Assembly: GCF_014334115.1 (NCBI RefSeq) | Contig: NZ_CP060494.1 | Span: 2,138,501 to 2,202,500 of the forward strand | DNA: 64,000 nt | DNA from: Sphingosinithalassobacter sp. CS137 | Lineage (GTDB): Bacteria; Pseudomonadota; Alphaproteobacteria; Sphingomonadales; Sphingomonadaceae | Reading direction: 5' to 3' | Shown: in pieces, positions 33,572-42,719 of the stretch | How positions within the stretch are numbered: the stretch's first letter is position 1 | Layout: every line of letters begins with the position of its first letter | Made by a program: the position numbers and the translations under genes | The notes under the pieces: generated by a model | What the model was told of the DNA's origin: nothing | The model's database searches: none | What the model saw: only the letters and a program-made list of their open reading frames with translations

Positions 33572-36500
33572 TCAAACCACCTCACCCGCGGCCGTTGACG
33601 CGCACGAGGAAAGCCATCGTCACGGCGTGATCGGAATGGTTCTCGACGTTGCCGTGCGCTTTCGCTGGGCGATCATCGTCCTGACTGTATTCGCCGCGAT
33701 ATACGGCGCATTTAACCTGTTGCGGCTGCCGATCGACGCCGTTCCCGACATCACCAATACCCAGGTACAGATCAACACCAGCGCACCCGCGCTCTCGCCT
33801 TCGCAGGTGGAGACACAGGTGACTTTTCCGATCGAGACCGGGCTCGCCGGGATCGAGGGGTTGGAGATGACCCGGTCTATATCGCGCAACGGCTTCAGCC
33901 AGGTAACCGCGATCTTCGAAGAAGGGACCGATCTGTACTTCGCGCGCCAGCAGGTCAACGAACGCCTGGCGCCGATCGGAGCATCGCTGCCCGAGGGCGC
34001 TGAGCCCACCATGGGTCCGATCTCCACCGGCCTAGGCGAAGTGCTGATGTACACCATCGAGTACGAGCATCCCGGTGGGCGGGGAGCACGAACCGGCGGA
34101 CGTACCGGCTGGCAGGCCGATGGCAGCTTCATCACCGAACGCGGCGATCGGCTCCAAAGCGAGGTCGCCAAGGCGGCCTATCTGCGCACCGTGCAGGACT
34201 GGGTTGTTGCGCCGCTGATGCGATCGATCGATGGCGTGGCCGGGGTCGATTCGATCGGCGGCTTCGAAAAGCAGTTTCTCGTTCAGCCCGATCCGGCTCG
34301 CCTAACCGGTTATGGTCTGTCCTTCGATTCTCTTATCGACGCGCTCGAAGCGGCCAATCTTGCAGCGGGAGCGAATTTCGTCGACCGCGCCGATGAAGCT
34401 CTGCTCGTCCGCGTCGACGCCCGTCTTGGCGGCATCTCGGATATCGAGGAGGCGGTCGTCGCCACCCGTGAGGGCGTGCCCATTCGCATCGGCGACGTGG
34501 CCACTGTCGAAATCGGGGGCGATCTCCGGACCGGCGCCGCATCGCTGAACGGCGAGGAGGCCGTTGTCGGCACGGTTCTGATGCGCGCTGGTGAAAACAG
34601 CAGAACAGTCGCGGCCGGCGCTGCCGAGCGGCTCGAGGAAGTTCGCGCATCGCTTCCGGACGGCGTGGTAGCCGAGATCGTCTACAACCGTTCGGCGCTC
34701 GTCGACGCGACTATCGCGACGGTCGAGAAGAACCTTCTCGAAGGCGCTCTTCTCGTCATTGCCGTGCTGTTTCTTCTGCTCGGCAACATCCGCGCCGCGA
34801 TCATCACAGCCCTCGTCATCCCGATATCGATGCTCATGGCTGCGATCGGCATGAACCGGCTGGGCGTCTCCGGCAATCTGATGAGCCTCGGAGCGCTCGA
34901 TTTTGGCCTGATCGTGGATGGCGCGGTCATCATCGTCGAGAACAGCGTCGCCCGTCTGGCCACGCGGCAACATCGCGAAGGGCGCTTGCTAACCCTGGGC
35001 GAGCGACTGACCGAAACACGGCTTGCCGCGCAGGAGATGATCAAACCGACCGTCTACGGACAGGCGATTATCTTCCTCGTATTTGCGCCGCTCCTCACTT
35101 TCACCGGAGTCGAGGGCAAGACGTTCTCGCCCATGGCGATCACGATGATGCTCGCGCTGGCTTCGGCTTTCGTTCTGTCGCTGACATTCGTGCCGGCGAT
35201 GATTGCGGTGCTGCTCAACAAGAAGCTTACCGAGACGGAGGTAAAGCCGATCCGGATCGCCAAGGAGCGCTACGGGCCGGCGCTGCGAAAGGCGATTGCG
35301 CGTCCGTGGCCCGTCATTGGTGCCGGTGTCGGCGTATTCGCCGTGGCGGCATTCATATTCGGCTTCCTCGGCAGCGAGTTCACCCCGCAGCTCGACGAGA
35401 CCGATCTCGCGGTGCAGTCGCTGCGCATTCCCTCCACGTCGCTCGAGCGCTCCCTGGCCATGCAGCGAAGGGTGGAAGACCGGTTGGAGCAGTTTCCGCA
35501 GGTTGAACTGGTGTTCTCCCGGACGGGAACGGCCGAGGTCGCCAGCGATCCGATGCCGCCCAATGCCTCGGATGCCTACGTCATGCTGAAGCCTCGTGAA
35601 GAATGGCCCGATCCGGACCTGTCGAAAGATGCGCTCGTTGCCGAAATGGAAGAAGCGCTCGGCGGTCTGATCGGCAATCTCTATGAGTTCAGCCAGCCGA
35701 TTGAGCTGCGCTTCAACGAACTGATCGCCGGTGTGCGCGGCGATGTGGCGGTCAAACTCTATGGGGAAGACCTCACTGCGTTGACCGAAGCGGCGGGCGA
35801 TGTCGCGGGCGTCCTGCGCGGCGTCGAGGGCGCGGCAGATGTGAAGGTACAGCAGGTGACGGGCTTTCCGACCCTCGACATCGCCTTCGATCGGCCGACC
35901 ATCGCACGATATGGGCTGTCCGTAGAAGACGTCGCCCAGTCGGTCGCCATCGCACTCGGCGGGCGACCTGCCGGTCTGGTCTTCGAAGGCGACCGAAGGT
36001 TTGAGGTCATCGTTCGTCTGGAAGCTGCGGCGCGTGACGATTTCGACCAGCTCGGGGCCCTCCCGATCGTTCTCGAAAACGGCGTCACTGTTCCGCTGCG
36101 GGCGCTCGCCGATTTCCGCGTGGTCGACGGCCTTGCTGAAGTGCGCCGTGAACAGGGGCGCCGGCTGGTGATCGTCTCGGCCAACGTGCGCGAACGCGAT
36201 CTCGGCTCCTTCGTGGAAGAGGCCCAGGAAGGGGTCGCTGCACAGGTCGACATGCCGCCTGCCTCGTTCATCGAATGGGGTGGCCAGTACCAGAACCTGC
36301 AGGCAGCGCAGGCACGGCTCGCAATCGTCGTGCCTCTCTGCTTTGCGCTCGTCCTGCTCCTGCTGTTCATGGCGCTTGGCGGTTGGGTTCCGGCCCTGGC
36401 GGTGTTCAGCGCCATTCCGATGGCGCTGGCGGGCGGCATCTTCGCACTCGCGCTGAGGGGACTGCCGTTCTCGGTCTCGGCGGCGGTGGGTTTCATCGCG

Positions 36501-36890
36501 CTTTCGGGCGTGGCGGTGCTCAACGGCTTGGTGATGATGACGGCGATCCGGCAGCGCCTCGAGAAAGGCATGGACCTAGAAGAGGCGATCGAGGACGGCG
36601 CCCTGGCACGCATGCGCCCCGTGTTGATGACCGCGCTGGTCGCTTCTCTTGGCTTTGTGCCGATGGCAATCGCGACCGGAACCGGCGCCGAAGTGCAGCG
36701 TCCGCTGGCTACCGTGGTCATCGGCGGGCTGATCACCGCAACGATCCTCACCTTGTTCGTTCTGCCTGCAATTGCGCGGCTCGTGCTGCATCGTCCCGAC
36801 GACGAACGCAGCTGGCGCGAAAAGTGGTGGGAGCGACTGCGCCGCAACGTCACGCGGGAGGAACGCGACGAATTGCGGGAGGTTACATAA
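33561..36890 (+). CDS. czcA: CzcA-like heavy-metal RND pump (HME1 type)
   Basis: This is an 1109-aa proton-driven RND transporter that exports divalent cations across the cell envelope. Twelve helices and two large periplasmic loops are evident. The TM4 signature LDFGLIVDGAVIIVEN (about 445-460) is the DFG...DGA..VEN form associated with Zn/Co/Cd exporters (HME1, CzcA/CnrA-like). A roughly 25-residue Gly/Arg-rich insertion (about 172-195, HPGGRGARTGGRTGWQAD) sits in the first periplasmic loop. It is the third gene of the operon. The C-terminus is cytosolic and charged. Confidence 0.94.
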   Translation: MAIDQTTSPAAVDAHEESHRHGVIGMVLDVAVRFRWAIIVLTVFAAIYGAFNLLRLPIDAVPDITNTQVQINTSAPALSPSQVETQVTFPIETGLAGIEGLEMTRSISRNGFSQVTAIFEEGTDLYFARQQVNERLAPIGASLPEGAEPTMGPISTGLGEVLMYTIEYEHPGGRGARTGGRTGWQADGSFITERGDRLQSEVAKAAYLRTVQDWVVAPLMRSIDGVAGVDSIGGFEKQFLVQPDPARLTGYGLSFDSLIDALEAANLAAGANFVDRADEALLVRVDARLGGISDIEEAVVATREGVPIRIGDVATVEIGGDLRTGAASLNGEEAVVGTVLMRAGENSRTVAAGAAERLEEVRASLPDGVVAEIVYNRSALVDATIATVEKNLLEGALLVIAVLFLLLGNIRAAIITALVIPISMLMAAIGMNRLGVSGNLMSLGALDFGLIVDGAVIIVENSVARLATRQHREGRLLTLGERLTETRLAAQEMIKPTVYGQAIIFLVFAPLLTFTGVEGKTFSPMAITMMLALASAFVLSLTFVPAMIAVLLNKKLTETEVKPIRIAKERYGPALRKAIARPWPVIGAGVGVFAVAAFIFGFLGSEFTPQLDETDLAVQSLRIPSTSLERSLAMQRRVEDRLEQFPQVELVFSRTGTAEVASDPMPPNASDAYVMLKPREEWPDPDLSKDALVAEMEEALGGLIGNLYEFSQPIELRFNELIAGVRGDVAVKLYGEDLTALTEAAGDVAGVLRGVEGAADVKVQQVTGFPTLDIAFDRPTIARYGLSVEDVAQSVAIALGGRPAGLVFEGDRRFEVIVRLEAAARDDFDQLGALPIVLENGVTVPLRALADFRVVDGLAEVRREQGRRLVIVSANVRERDLGSFVEEAQEGVAAQVDMPPASFIEWGGQYQNLQAAQARLAIVVPLCFALVLLLLFMALGGWVPALAVFSAIPMALAGGIFALALRGLPFSVSAAVGFIALSGVAVLNGLVMMTAIRQRLEKGMDLEEAIEDGALARMRPVLMTALVASLGFVPMAIATGTGAEVQRPLATVVIGGLITATILTLFVLPAIARLVLHRPDDERSWREKWWERLRRNVTREERDELREVT

Positions 36891-36929
36891 AGGAAAGGGT
36901 TCTCAAAGAACCCGACGGAAGAGGCTATT

Positions 36930-37316
36930 GTGCTGGAGATCGAAGAAGAGAATGGGCTGATCCGGGTTAAAGCCGGGGGAACTCTAGAAAGCTCGGACTA
37001 CGACCGCTTCGTACCCCTGTTCGAGCGCATTGCTGCGATCGAGCAGGGAACGGTGCCGATGGTCATCGAGCTCGCGCCGGATTTCTCGGGCTGGGACCTT
37101 GGCGGAATCTGGCGCGACCTCCGCTTCGACGTGATGCACAAGGACCAGTTCGGCCGTATCGCCATCATCGGCACAAGCGACTGGCACGAATGGGCCACCA
37201 AACTGTCCGACGTTCTCTTCCCGCCGGCTGAAACGCGCTTTTTCGATCCGGATGCCGAAGGGCGCGCCGAACGCTGGGCGCGGACCGGTGCCGAAGGCGA
37301 AAGGAACGCCGAATGA
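36930..37316 (+). CDS. STAS/SpoIIAA-like protein
   Basis: This is a 128-aa soluble protein of the SpoIIAA-like (STAS/CRAL-TRIO-type) group. It has alternating strands and helices, with VMHKDQFGRIAIIGTSDWHEWATKLSDV near the middle and a C-terminal EAEGRAERWAR-like helix. Members occur often next to transporters, but their biochemical role is not defined. The start is a GTG at 36930, 39 nt after czcA. It is coupled to the CDF gene by a 4-nt overlap and so belongs to the metal operon. Confidence 0.72.
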   Translation: MLEIEEENGLIRVKAGGTLESSDYDRFVPLFERIAAIEQGTVPMVIELAPDFSGWDLGGIWRDLRFDVMHKDQFGRIAIIGTSDWHEWATKLSDVLFPPAETRFFDPDAEGRAERWARTGAEGERNAE

Positions 37317-37942
37317 GCGAAACCGACCTAGACCTCGCCTCCGCCGACAAGCGCCGTACTCTGTGGATCGTGCTTTGGCTCAACGTCGCCATTGCAGTCG
37401 GCTTCTTCATCACCGGCGCGATAGGGGATTCCAATGCGCTGATTGCGAACGGCCTGGACAATACGTCCGACGCGGTCGTCTATGGGCTGACCTTATTCGC
37501 CCTCACCCGCTCGCGAGTGTGGAAGCGCGGGGCGGCGCGCGTTTCCGGTTTCATGCTCCTGATCTTTGCGGTCGGCGTCGTCCTCGATGCCATACGCCGT
37601 TTCCTCGAAGGATCGGAGCCTGCCGGCATAATGATGATGGCGATGGCTGCCGTCGCAGCGGTCGTTAACCTTCTCTCGCTCTATCTGCTCAAGAAGCTGC
37701 AGAACCGCGATGTCAATCTGCGCGCGGCCACAACCTTCAGTTTCAACGATTTCGTGGCCAACGGCGGCATTATCATTGCTGGCATCGTCGTGCTCTTCAC
37801 CGGTGCCAACTGGCCCGACCTCGTTGTCGGCATCGCGGTTGCCTGCATTGCGCTGTATGGCGGTATCGAGATCCTCCGCGATGCGCACATGGACATTCAC
37901 GAGGAGAAGGGCACCGAACACCGGGGGATCGGGAAAAAATGA
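37313..37942 (+). CDS. Short CDF-family cation transporter lacking the TM5 His
   Basis: This is a 209-aa six-helix protein of the cation diffusion facilitator family. It is shorter than CzcD because it has no C-terminal cytoplasmic metallochaperone-like domain. TM2 has the metal-site pair DNTSD. In TM5 the usual HxxxD pair appears as FSFND, so the Asp remains and the His is a Phe. The metal it handles may therefore differ from Zn(II). It overlaps the STAS-like gene and the downstream exchanger gene by 4 nt each. Two further short CDFs in the window have the same change. Confidence 0.82.
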   Translation: MSETDLDLASADKRRTLWIVLWLNVAIAVGFFITGAIGDSNALIANGLDNTSDAVVYGLTLFALTRSRVWKRGAARVSGFMLLIFAVGVVLDAIRRFLEGSEPAGIMMMAMAAVAAVVNLLSLYLLKKLQNRDVNLRAATTFSFNDFVANGGIIIAGIVVLFTGANWPDLVVGIAVACIALYGGIEILRDAHMDIHEEKGTEHRGIGKK

Positions 37943-38964
37943 CAGCGGTCTGGGCAGCGGTTCTTCTCGCCGCCGTCTGGGCAGCGCACTGGGGCGCGGA
38001 GCGGCTGTCTGGGCCGCTCAAGAAGCTTCGCAAGCAATGGGGCTTTTCGGTTGCCGCGGGTGGCTCCTTTCTCGGCATCGCGGCAGCCTCGCCAGAAATT
38101 GGCATCAACGTCACGAGCGCGGCGCGCGGCGTCTCCGATATTGGACTGGGCGCGATGCTCGGCTCAAACGTCCTCGCCATCCCGCTGATGGTGGCGACAG
38201 CTTATGTCGCAACCCGCAAGTCGGGTCTGAAGGAATCGGGTAACAAGGACCACCAAGAGCACCGGCGAAAGCACTACGTCGCGGTCGACAAAGGTGCCGT
38301 CACCGTTCAGGCGCTACCCTACCTGGCGATCCTCGCGGTCTTCGCCCTGCTGACGCTGCCCGCCCCGTGGCGAGGCCTGCAACCGATCGACGGCTGGCTC
38401 CTGCTGCTCGCCTACCTGGCGTACCTCGTCCAGGCTCTGGTGCGCGGCTGCAAGCAAGGCGAGAATGTCGACTGGAGCCGCAAGGAACGGTGGATGGCGA
38501 TCGCAGGCGTCAGCGCGCTTGCAGTCGGTGCCTATTTCACCGTTTTCTCCAGTGAGAAGATCATCGGCGCTCTCGGTATTCCCAACGTAGTCGGCGGTTT
38601 GTTCATCACCGCCACTGTCGCAGCTTTGCCCGAGGTCTTCGCAACGTGGAGCGTCGCCCGCTCCGGCCAGGTCACCTCGGCCAGCACCAGCGTGATCGGC
38701 GATCATGCGGTGACGATGACGCTCGCCTTCATACCGCTTACGATCATCGGTACGCCGATAGAGGACTTTCGCCTCTTCTGGGTCAGCTTGGCGTTTGTGG
38801 CGCTGATGCCTGTCCTCTATGCCATGTTCATCCACTTTTCGGGCGAGCAGGCGAGGGGTTTCCATCGCTGGACGATTTTCGGCTTCGCAGCCGCCTACGC
38901 GGCGTTCGTCGCGGTAGTCGTGTTTTGGGTGCAGCCGTTCCAAGGTTCGGGAGGCGGGGCATGA
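37939..38964 (+). CDS. CaCA-family sodium/calcium exchanger-like protein
   Basis: This is a 341-aa membrane protein with ten or so helices and two inverted halves. The family repeats are visible: GSFLGIAAASPEIGINVTSAARG with GAMLGSNVLAIPLM in the first half, and ATVAALPEVFATWSVARSGQ in the second. These form the cation-binding centre of Na+/Ca2+ or H+/cation exchangers. A Lys/His-rich loop lies between the halves (KDHQEHRRKHY). It is coupled to the CDF gene by a 4-nt overlap. A role in Ca, Mn or a toxic divalent cation is possible; the sequence does not decide. Confidence 0.82.
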   Translation: MTAVWAAVLLAAVWAAHWGAERLSGPLKKLRKQWGFSVAAGGSFLGIAAASPEIGINVTSAARGVSDIGLGAMLGSNVLAIPLMVATAYVATRKSGLKESGNKDHQEHRRKHYVAVDKGAVTVQALPYLAILAVFALLTLPAPWRGLQPIDGWLLLLAYLAYLVQALVRGCKQGENVDWSRKERWMAIAGVSALAVGAYFTVFSSEKIIGALGIPNVVGGLFITATVAALPEVFATWSVARSGQVTSASTSVIGDHAVTMTLAFIPLTIIGTPIEDFRLFWVSLAFVALMPVLYAMFIHFSGEQARGFHRWTIFGFAAAYAAFVAVVVFWVQPFQGSGGGA

Positions 38965-39140
38965 GCAGCGAACATCAGCAAGCCGGCGCCAGCTACGCCG
39001 GCCCGTCTCATCGCAGTGGAGCGCCGGGTAATCGGAAGCCTGACATCGCTGCGGCAGCGGGAGATGGCGCCGCCATGGTGTTCGCACTCAATGGTTTTGC
39101 CTGTCTGCACCGGGCTGGTTCGGAAAAGATCGTCACGTGA
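38961..39140 (+). CDS. Possible 59-aa protein between exchanger and ZIP-like genes
   Basis: This short open frame begins at an ATG that overlaps the exchanger stop (ATGA) and ends where the next gene begins (GTGA). The product starts MSSEHQQAGASYAGPSH and has a short hydrophobic stretch (GAAMVFALNGFACL). I recognise no family. The coupling on both sides argues for it, and the weak composition argues against it. Confidence 0.35.
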   Translation: MSSEHQQAGASYAGPSHRSGAPGNRKPDIAAAAGDGAAMVFALNGFACLHRAGSEKIVT

Positions 39141-40018
39141 CGATCATCGACACGGTTTTTGCGACACAAAGCCGGTCGCATGCCCTGCTCCTGTCGACGC
39201 TCGCCAGCGTCGGCTTGATCGTCGGGGCAGTATGGGCAGAGCGCGCCGCAGCGGAATTGCGCCGATATGACCTGCTCATGCCCGGCGTCTCGGGCGTTCT
39301 CTTTGCGCTCGTTGCCGTCACGATTATGCCATTTGCCGAGCTAACCGTCGGCCGGTGGCTCATCCCCTTCCTGTATCTGGCTGGCGCGGCAGCTTCTGTT
39401 ATCCTGTGCACGGCAGCTCGGCATCTTGCACTTCGTCGCGCGAAGACGTCGAACAGAAGCGCTAAACAAAGCGGCCGCCAATCTGCTTTCGCCGAACGCT
39501 CCGTCTTCGCGATCGTCGATCTGCTTGGGTACGGCATGGCTATCGGCGTAGCAGCCGCCGCGTCGGCCACCTTGGGCATAGCTCTGGCGACTGGCCTTAC
39601 TGCAGCAAATGTCCTTGTTTCCCGCCAGCTCACCGCCGGATTTCTGTCGGCGAAGATGGGGCGGATGGACCGCGTTGTATTGCAGGTTGGTCTCGTTCTG
39701 GTGCTCAATGTCTTCGCACTCCTGGCGTTCTGGACAGTGCACAGCTTCGGTAGCAACGGCCTGCCGGGGCTTGTTGCGTTCTTCGGAGGATTTCTCCTTG
39801 CTGCGGCGGCAAGAACCCTGCTCTCTCACGGGCAAGGGATTGCCGCGGGAAAGCAGGTAGGATCCGCTCTCGCCTTCCTGTGTGGTTTTGTCGCCTTCGC
39901 TCTGTTCGCCGTTGGACTTGGCGAGATTCTGGACGCTGCTGGTATCTCGAGCGCGGGCCTCGAGCATCCGGTGGAGCAATCGTCTGCTCAACCGAACACC
40001 CGTCAAGCGAGGGGATAG
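39137..40018 (+). CDS. ZIP-like membrane protein with degenerate metal ligands
   Basis: This is a 293-aa membrane protein with about eight helices. The middle segment LLGYGMAIGVAAAASATLGIALATGLTAANV resembles TM4-TM5 of ZIP metal transporters (DGLAIG...HEIPEG). However, the His and Glu residues that bind metal in ZIPs are missing. It may be a non-canonical ZIP relative or an unrelated fold. The start is a GTG at 39137. It lies between an exchanger and a CDF gene in the same direction, 9 nt before the latter, so a role in cation handling is likely from context only. Confidence 0.65.
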   Translation: MTIIDTVFATQSRSHALLLSTLASVGLIVGAVWAERAAAELRRYDLLMPGVSGVLFALVAVTIMPFAELTVGRWLIPFLYLAGAAASVILCTAARHLALRRAKTSNRSAKQSGRQSAFAERSVFAIVDLLGYGMAIGVAAAASATLGIALATGLTAANVLVSRQLTAGFLSAKMGRMDRVVLQVGLVLVLNVFALLAFWTVHSFGSNGLPGLVAFFGGFLLAAAARTLLSHGQGIAAGKQVGSALAFLCGFVAFALFAVGLGEILDAAGISSAGLEHPVEQSSAQPNTRQARG

Positions 40019-40027
40019 GGAAGCAAC

Positions 40028-40969
40028 ATGGGGCACTCCCACAATCACGGCGGCCACAGTCATGGCGAAGAGAACCTGAGCGATCGCCAGCTGATTTTCG
40101 CCGTGGCGATCAACGTTCTGCTGACGGTGGCGCAGATAATCGGCGGGATCGTGTCCGGTTCACTCGCGCTGATCGCGGACGCGCTGCACAATTTCAGCGA
40201 TGCGGCTTCGCTCGGCCTCGCGTGGTTTGCGCGCCGGATCGGGCGGCGACCTGCGGACAAGCTTATGACGTTCGGCTATGCCCAAGGGGAAGTCGTTGCA
40301 GCGCTCATCAACCTGACCACGCTGCTCATCATCGGCTTTTACCTGCTCGTGGAGGCCATCAACCGGTTCGCCGATCCGCAGCCTGTTGAGGGCTGGACCG
40401 TCATTGGCGTGGCGGGAATTGCCTTGGTGATCGATCTCGTCACCGCCTTCATCACCCATCGCGGCGCACGCGACAGCATCAACATGAAGGCGGCGTTCCT
40501 TCACAACGTTTCTGACGCGATGGCCTCCGTCGGAGTAATTGCGGCAGGCGTCCTTATTCTCCTGTACGATTTCTACCTCGCGGACCTAATCATCACCGTA
40601 GTCATTGCTGGCTATGTTATCTGGCAGGGTCTGTCGCTGATGCCGAGGACGGTTCGCCTGCTGATGGGAGCGGTGCCCGATGAGGTCGAGTTCGATCAGA
40701 TCGTTCGGACCTTGCAGGAGCACGATGGCGTCGCGGGCGTGCATCATGTGCATGTCTGGAACCTGGGGGAGCACCATCGCGCCCTTGAAGCACATCTCAC
40801 TCCCTCCACGGCCTCGCTTCAGGCTTTCGAAGAACTCAAACAACCGTTACGAGGTGTGCTGCTGGAAAGGTTCGGCATTGCCCATGCAACGCTCGAGGCG
40901 TGCCTCGTGAGCGAATGTGACGATCAGCTGATACCGCCGCATCCATCTGCAAACGACCCCGACCACTGA
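40028..40969 (+). CDS. czcD: CzcD/ZitB-type CDF zinc exporter
   Basis: This is a 313-aa cation diffusion facilitator with a His-rich N-terminus (GHSHNHGGHSHGEE). Its TM2 metal pair HNFSD and TM5 pair HNVSD are the canonical HxxxD sites of Zn(II)/Cd(II) exporters. A full C-terminal cytoplasmic domain contains VHHVHVWNLGEHHRALEAH. This is the one CDF of the window with all expected ligands. It probably moves cytosolic Zn(II) to the periplasm for the CzcCBA pump. A ribosome binding site GGGAAG precedes the ATG. Confidence 0.92.
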   Translation: MGHSHNHGGHSHGEENLSDRQLIFAVAINVLLTVAQIIGGIVSGSLALIADALHNFSDAASLGLAWFARRIGRRPADKLMTFGYAQGEVVAALINLTTLLIIGFYLLVEAINRFADPQPVEGWTVIGVAGIALVIDLVTAFITHRGARDSINMKAAFLHNVSDAMASVGVIAAGVLILLYDFYLADLIITVVIAGYVIWQGLSLMPRTVRLLMGAVPDEVEFDQIVRTLQEHDGVAGVHHVHVWNLGEHHRALEAHLTPSTASLQAFEELKQPLRGVLLERFGIAHATLEACLVSECDDQLIPPHPSANDPDH

Positions 40970-41024
40970 TCCACCGCGCAAGCAGCACGTCGAGCCCAGT
41001 GGTCGCGCTGCAGTCCCATCGCAC

Positions 41025-41174
41025 CGGCGGGCTGACCAGCATGAGCGCTGCTAGAAGCGGCCCGATACTGACTGAGAGGGCGATGCCGACCGACGGCACG
41101 AACAGACCGAAAGCTACTGCCAGGACCGCAAGCAGCAGGAGATTGTTCGCAACACGGGCGAGCAGCTTCTGCAT
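41025..41174 (-). pseudogene. N-terminal fragment of a membrane transporter (bile acid/Na+ symporter-like)
   Basis: From the ATG at 41174 about 50 residues look like a transporter N-terminus (MQKLLARVANNLLLLAVLAV, then SVSIGPLLAALMLVSPPV). After that the frame runs into sequence antisense to the end of the CDF gene and loses hydrophobicity. This suggests a truncated gene at a recombination junction. Similarity to the symporter family is a weak impression. Confidence 0.35.
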
Positions 41175-41315
41175 TCGATGTCTGGAATAATGCGCGGGCT
41201 GTGTACCGTCAGCCAGTGCGATGCTGGCCGAAGCGGCGCGAAAAAACTAAAAAGCTGTCCGAGGCTGGAGCTCGCTGGAAACAACCGCGCCCGGTCGGTT
41301 TGACTACAGCCGATG

Positions 41316-42719
41316 TCAAATCAGGTCGGACGATCTCTTCGTGATTACCATCTTTTCCGGACTCATGTCGGCCATTGTATATCCGACACCGCCTGTCCCG
41401 AGGCCGGAGTGCCGTCGCCCGGCAAAGGGCATCCAGTCGACCCGGAATGCGGTGTGGTCGTTGACCAGCACGGTGGAACCCGACAGCCGCTCGACGCAAT
41501 GATCGGCGATGTGCAGTCGCTCGGTGAATACGGCGGCCTGAAACGAATACGGCAGCTCGTTCGCCTGGGCAATTGCTGCGTCGATACTGTCGTATCCGTA
41601 GACGCACACCACGGGTCCGAACACCTCCTCTCGCGAGACCTTGGCGTCGCGGGGCGGATCGACGAGAACGGCGGGATGATAGAGCGTCGGGCCGATGCGC
41701 TTCCCGCCTGCGGCCAGTCTGGCACCGCTCGCGACGGCGGCAGCGACCCAGGCTTCGACCCGGTCGACCTCGGCAGGGCGGATGAGAGGACCGCACTGCG
41801 TTTCCTCTTCAGTCGGATCTCCCACCCTCAGTGCCTCTGCGCCCGCAGCCAGCTCGGCAGCGAAATCCGGCAGTTCGGCGCGCGGAACGAACACCCGCTG
41901 GACCGAAACGCAGACCTGGCCAGAATGATAAAAACCCCCTTTCAGGAGCGACGGGATGACGTTTTCACGCGGTACGTTCTCATCGACGATGACCGGTGCC
42001 GCGCCCCCATGTTCCAGCGCGACGCGCGTACCGGGCGCGAGCCTGGAACGAAGCATCCAGCCTACTTTTGCTGACCCGATGAAGGAGAAGAACGCTGTTC
42101 GCGGATCCGTGACCATTTGCTCGGCGACATCGTTCGTGCAGGGTACGAAGCGGCACCATTGTTCGTCGAGACCTGCCTCGTAAAGGATTTCTACGAAGCT
42201 CTTGCAGGACAGGGGCGTATCCTTGGCCGGCTTCACCAGAACGGGGCACCCGGTCGCCACCGCGGGGCCCACCTGATGGGCGATCAGATTTAGCGGATGA
42301 TTGAATGCCGAAATCGCGACCACAGGCCCGATCGGCTCTCGGAAGGTGTAGGCTCTGCGGCCTGCGCCGGCCTCGTTCAGGTCCATCGGAATCTGGCGCC
42401 CGCCGCTCGCGAACAATTCATGCACGCAGAGTTCGACGCTCTGTATGGCGCGGCTGGTTTCTGCACGGGCGTCGACAAGCGGTTTTCCGCCCTCGCGTGC
42501 AATCTGCATCGCAAGCGTTTCGGCACGCTCGCGCATGAGCGCGCCGGCGCGTTGCAAAATGGCAATCCGCTCATGAACCGGAATCCACGCCCGCCGGTCT
42601 TCGTGCAATGCGCGCGCCTCGTCGAGCCAGCGGTCGATCAGCGGCCACTCGACCAGGTCCACGCTGCCGATGCACTCCTGGTCGTAAGGGTTGAGGACCT
42701 GCCAAGTCATTGGGGGCAT
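41316..42719 (-). CDS. NAD(P)-dependent aldehyde dehydrogenase
   Basis: This is a 467-aa oxidoreductase of the aldehyde dehydrogenase superfamily. The NAD-binding and catalytic signatures are present: ISAFNHPLN with the conserved Asn, VLVKPAKDTP, FIGSAKVGW, the general base Glu in LEHGGAAP, and the nucleophile Cys in SGQVCVSVQRVF. The C-terminal EEVFGPVVCVYGYD is standard. It overlaps an upstream acetolactate-synthase-like gene by 13 nt; with the alternative start MTWQ at 42710 the overlap would be 4 nt. The natural aldehyde is unknown. Confidence 0.9.
   Translation of the reverse strand: MPPMTWQVLNPYDQECIGSVDLVEWPLIDRWLDEARALHEDRRAWIPVHERIAILQRAGALMRERAETLAMQIAREGGKPLVDARAETSRAIQSVELCVHELFASGGRQIPMDLNEAGAGRRAYTFREPIGPVVAISAFNHPLNLIAHQVGPAVATGCPVLVKPAKDTPLSCKSFVEILYEAGLDEQWCRFVPCTNDVAEQMVTDPRTAFFSFIGSAKVGWMLRSRLAPGTRVALEHGGAAPVIVDENVPRENVIPSLLKGGFYHSGQVCVSVQRVFVPRAELPDFAAELAAGAEALRVGDPTEEETQCGPLIRPAEVDRVEAWVAAAVASGARLAAGGKRIGPTLYHPAVLVDPPRDAKVSREEVFGPVVCVYGYDSIDAAIAQANELPYSFQAAVFTERLHIADHCVERLSGSTVLVNDHTAFRVDWMPFAGRRHSGLGTGGVGYTMADMSPEKMVITKRSSDLI

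Noticed and set aside
38646..39140. 164-aa open frame on plus within the exchanger gene
   Set aside because: It is out of frame with the exchanger for most of its length and Arg/His-rich; only the last 59 codons, which start at 38961, were considered.
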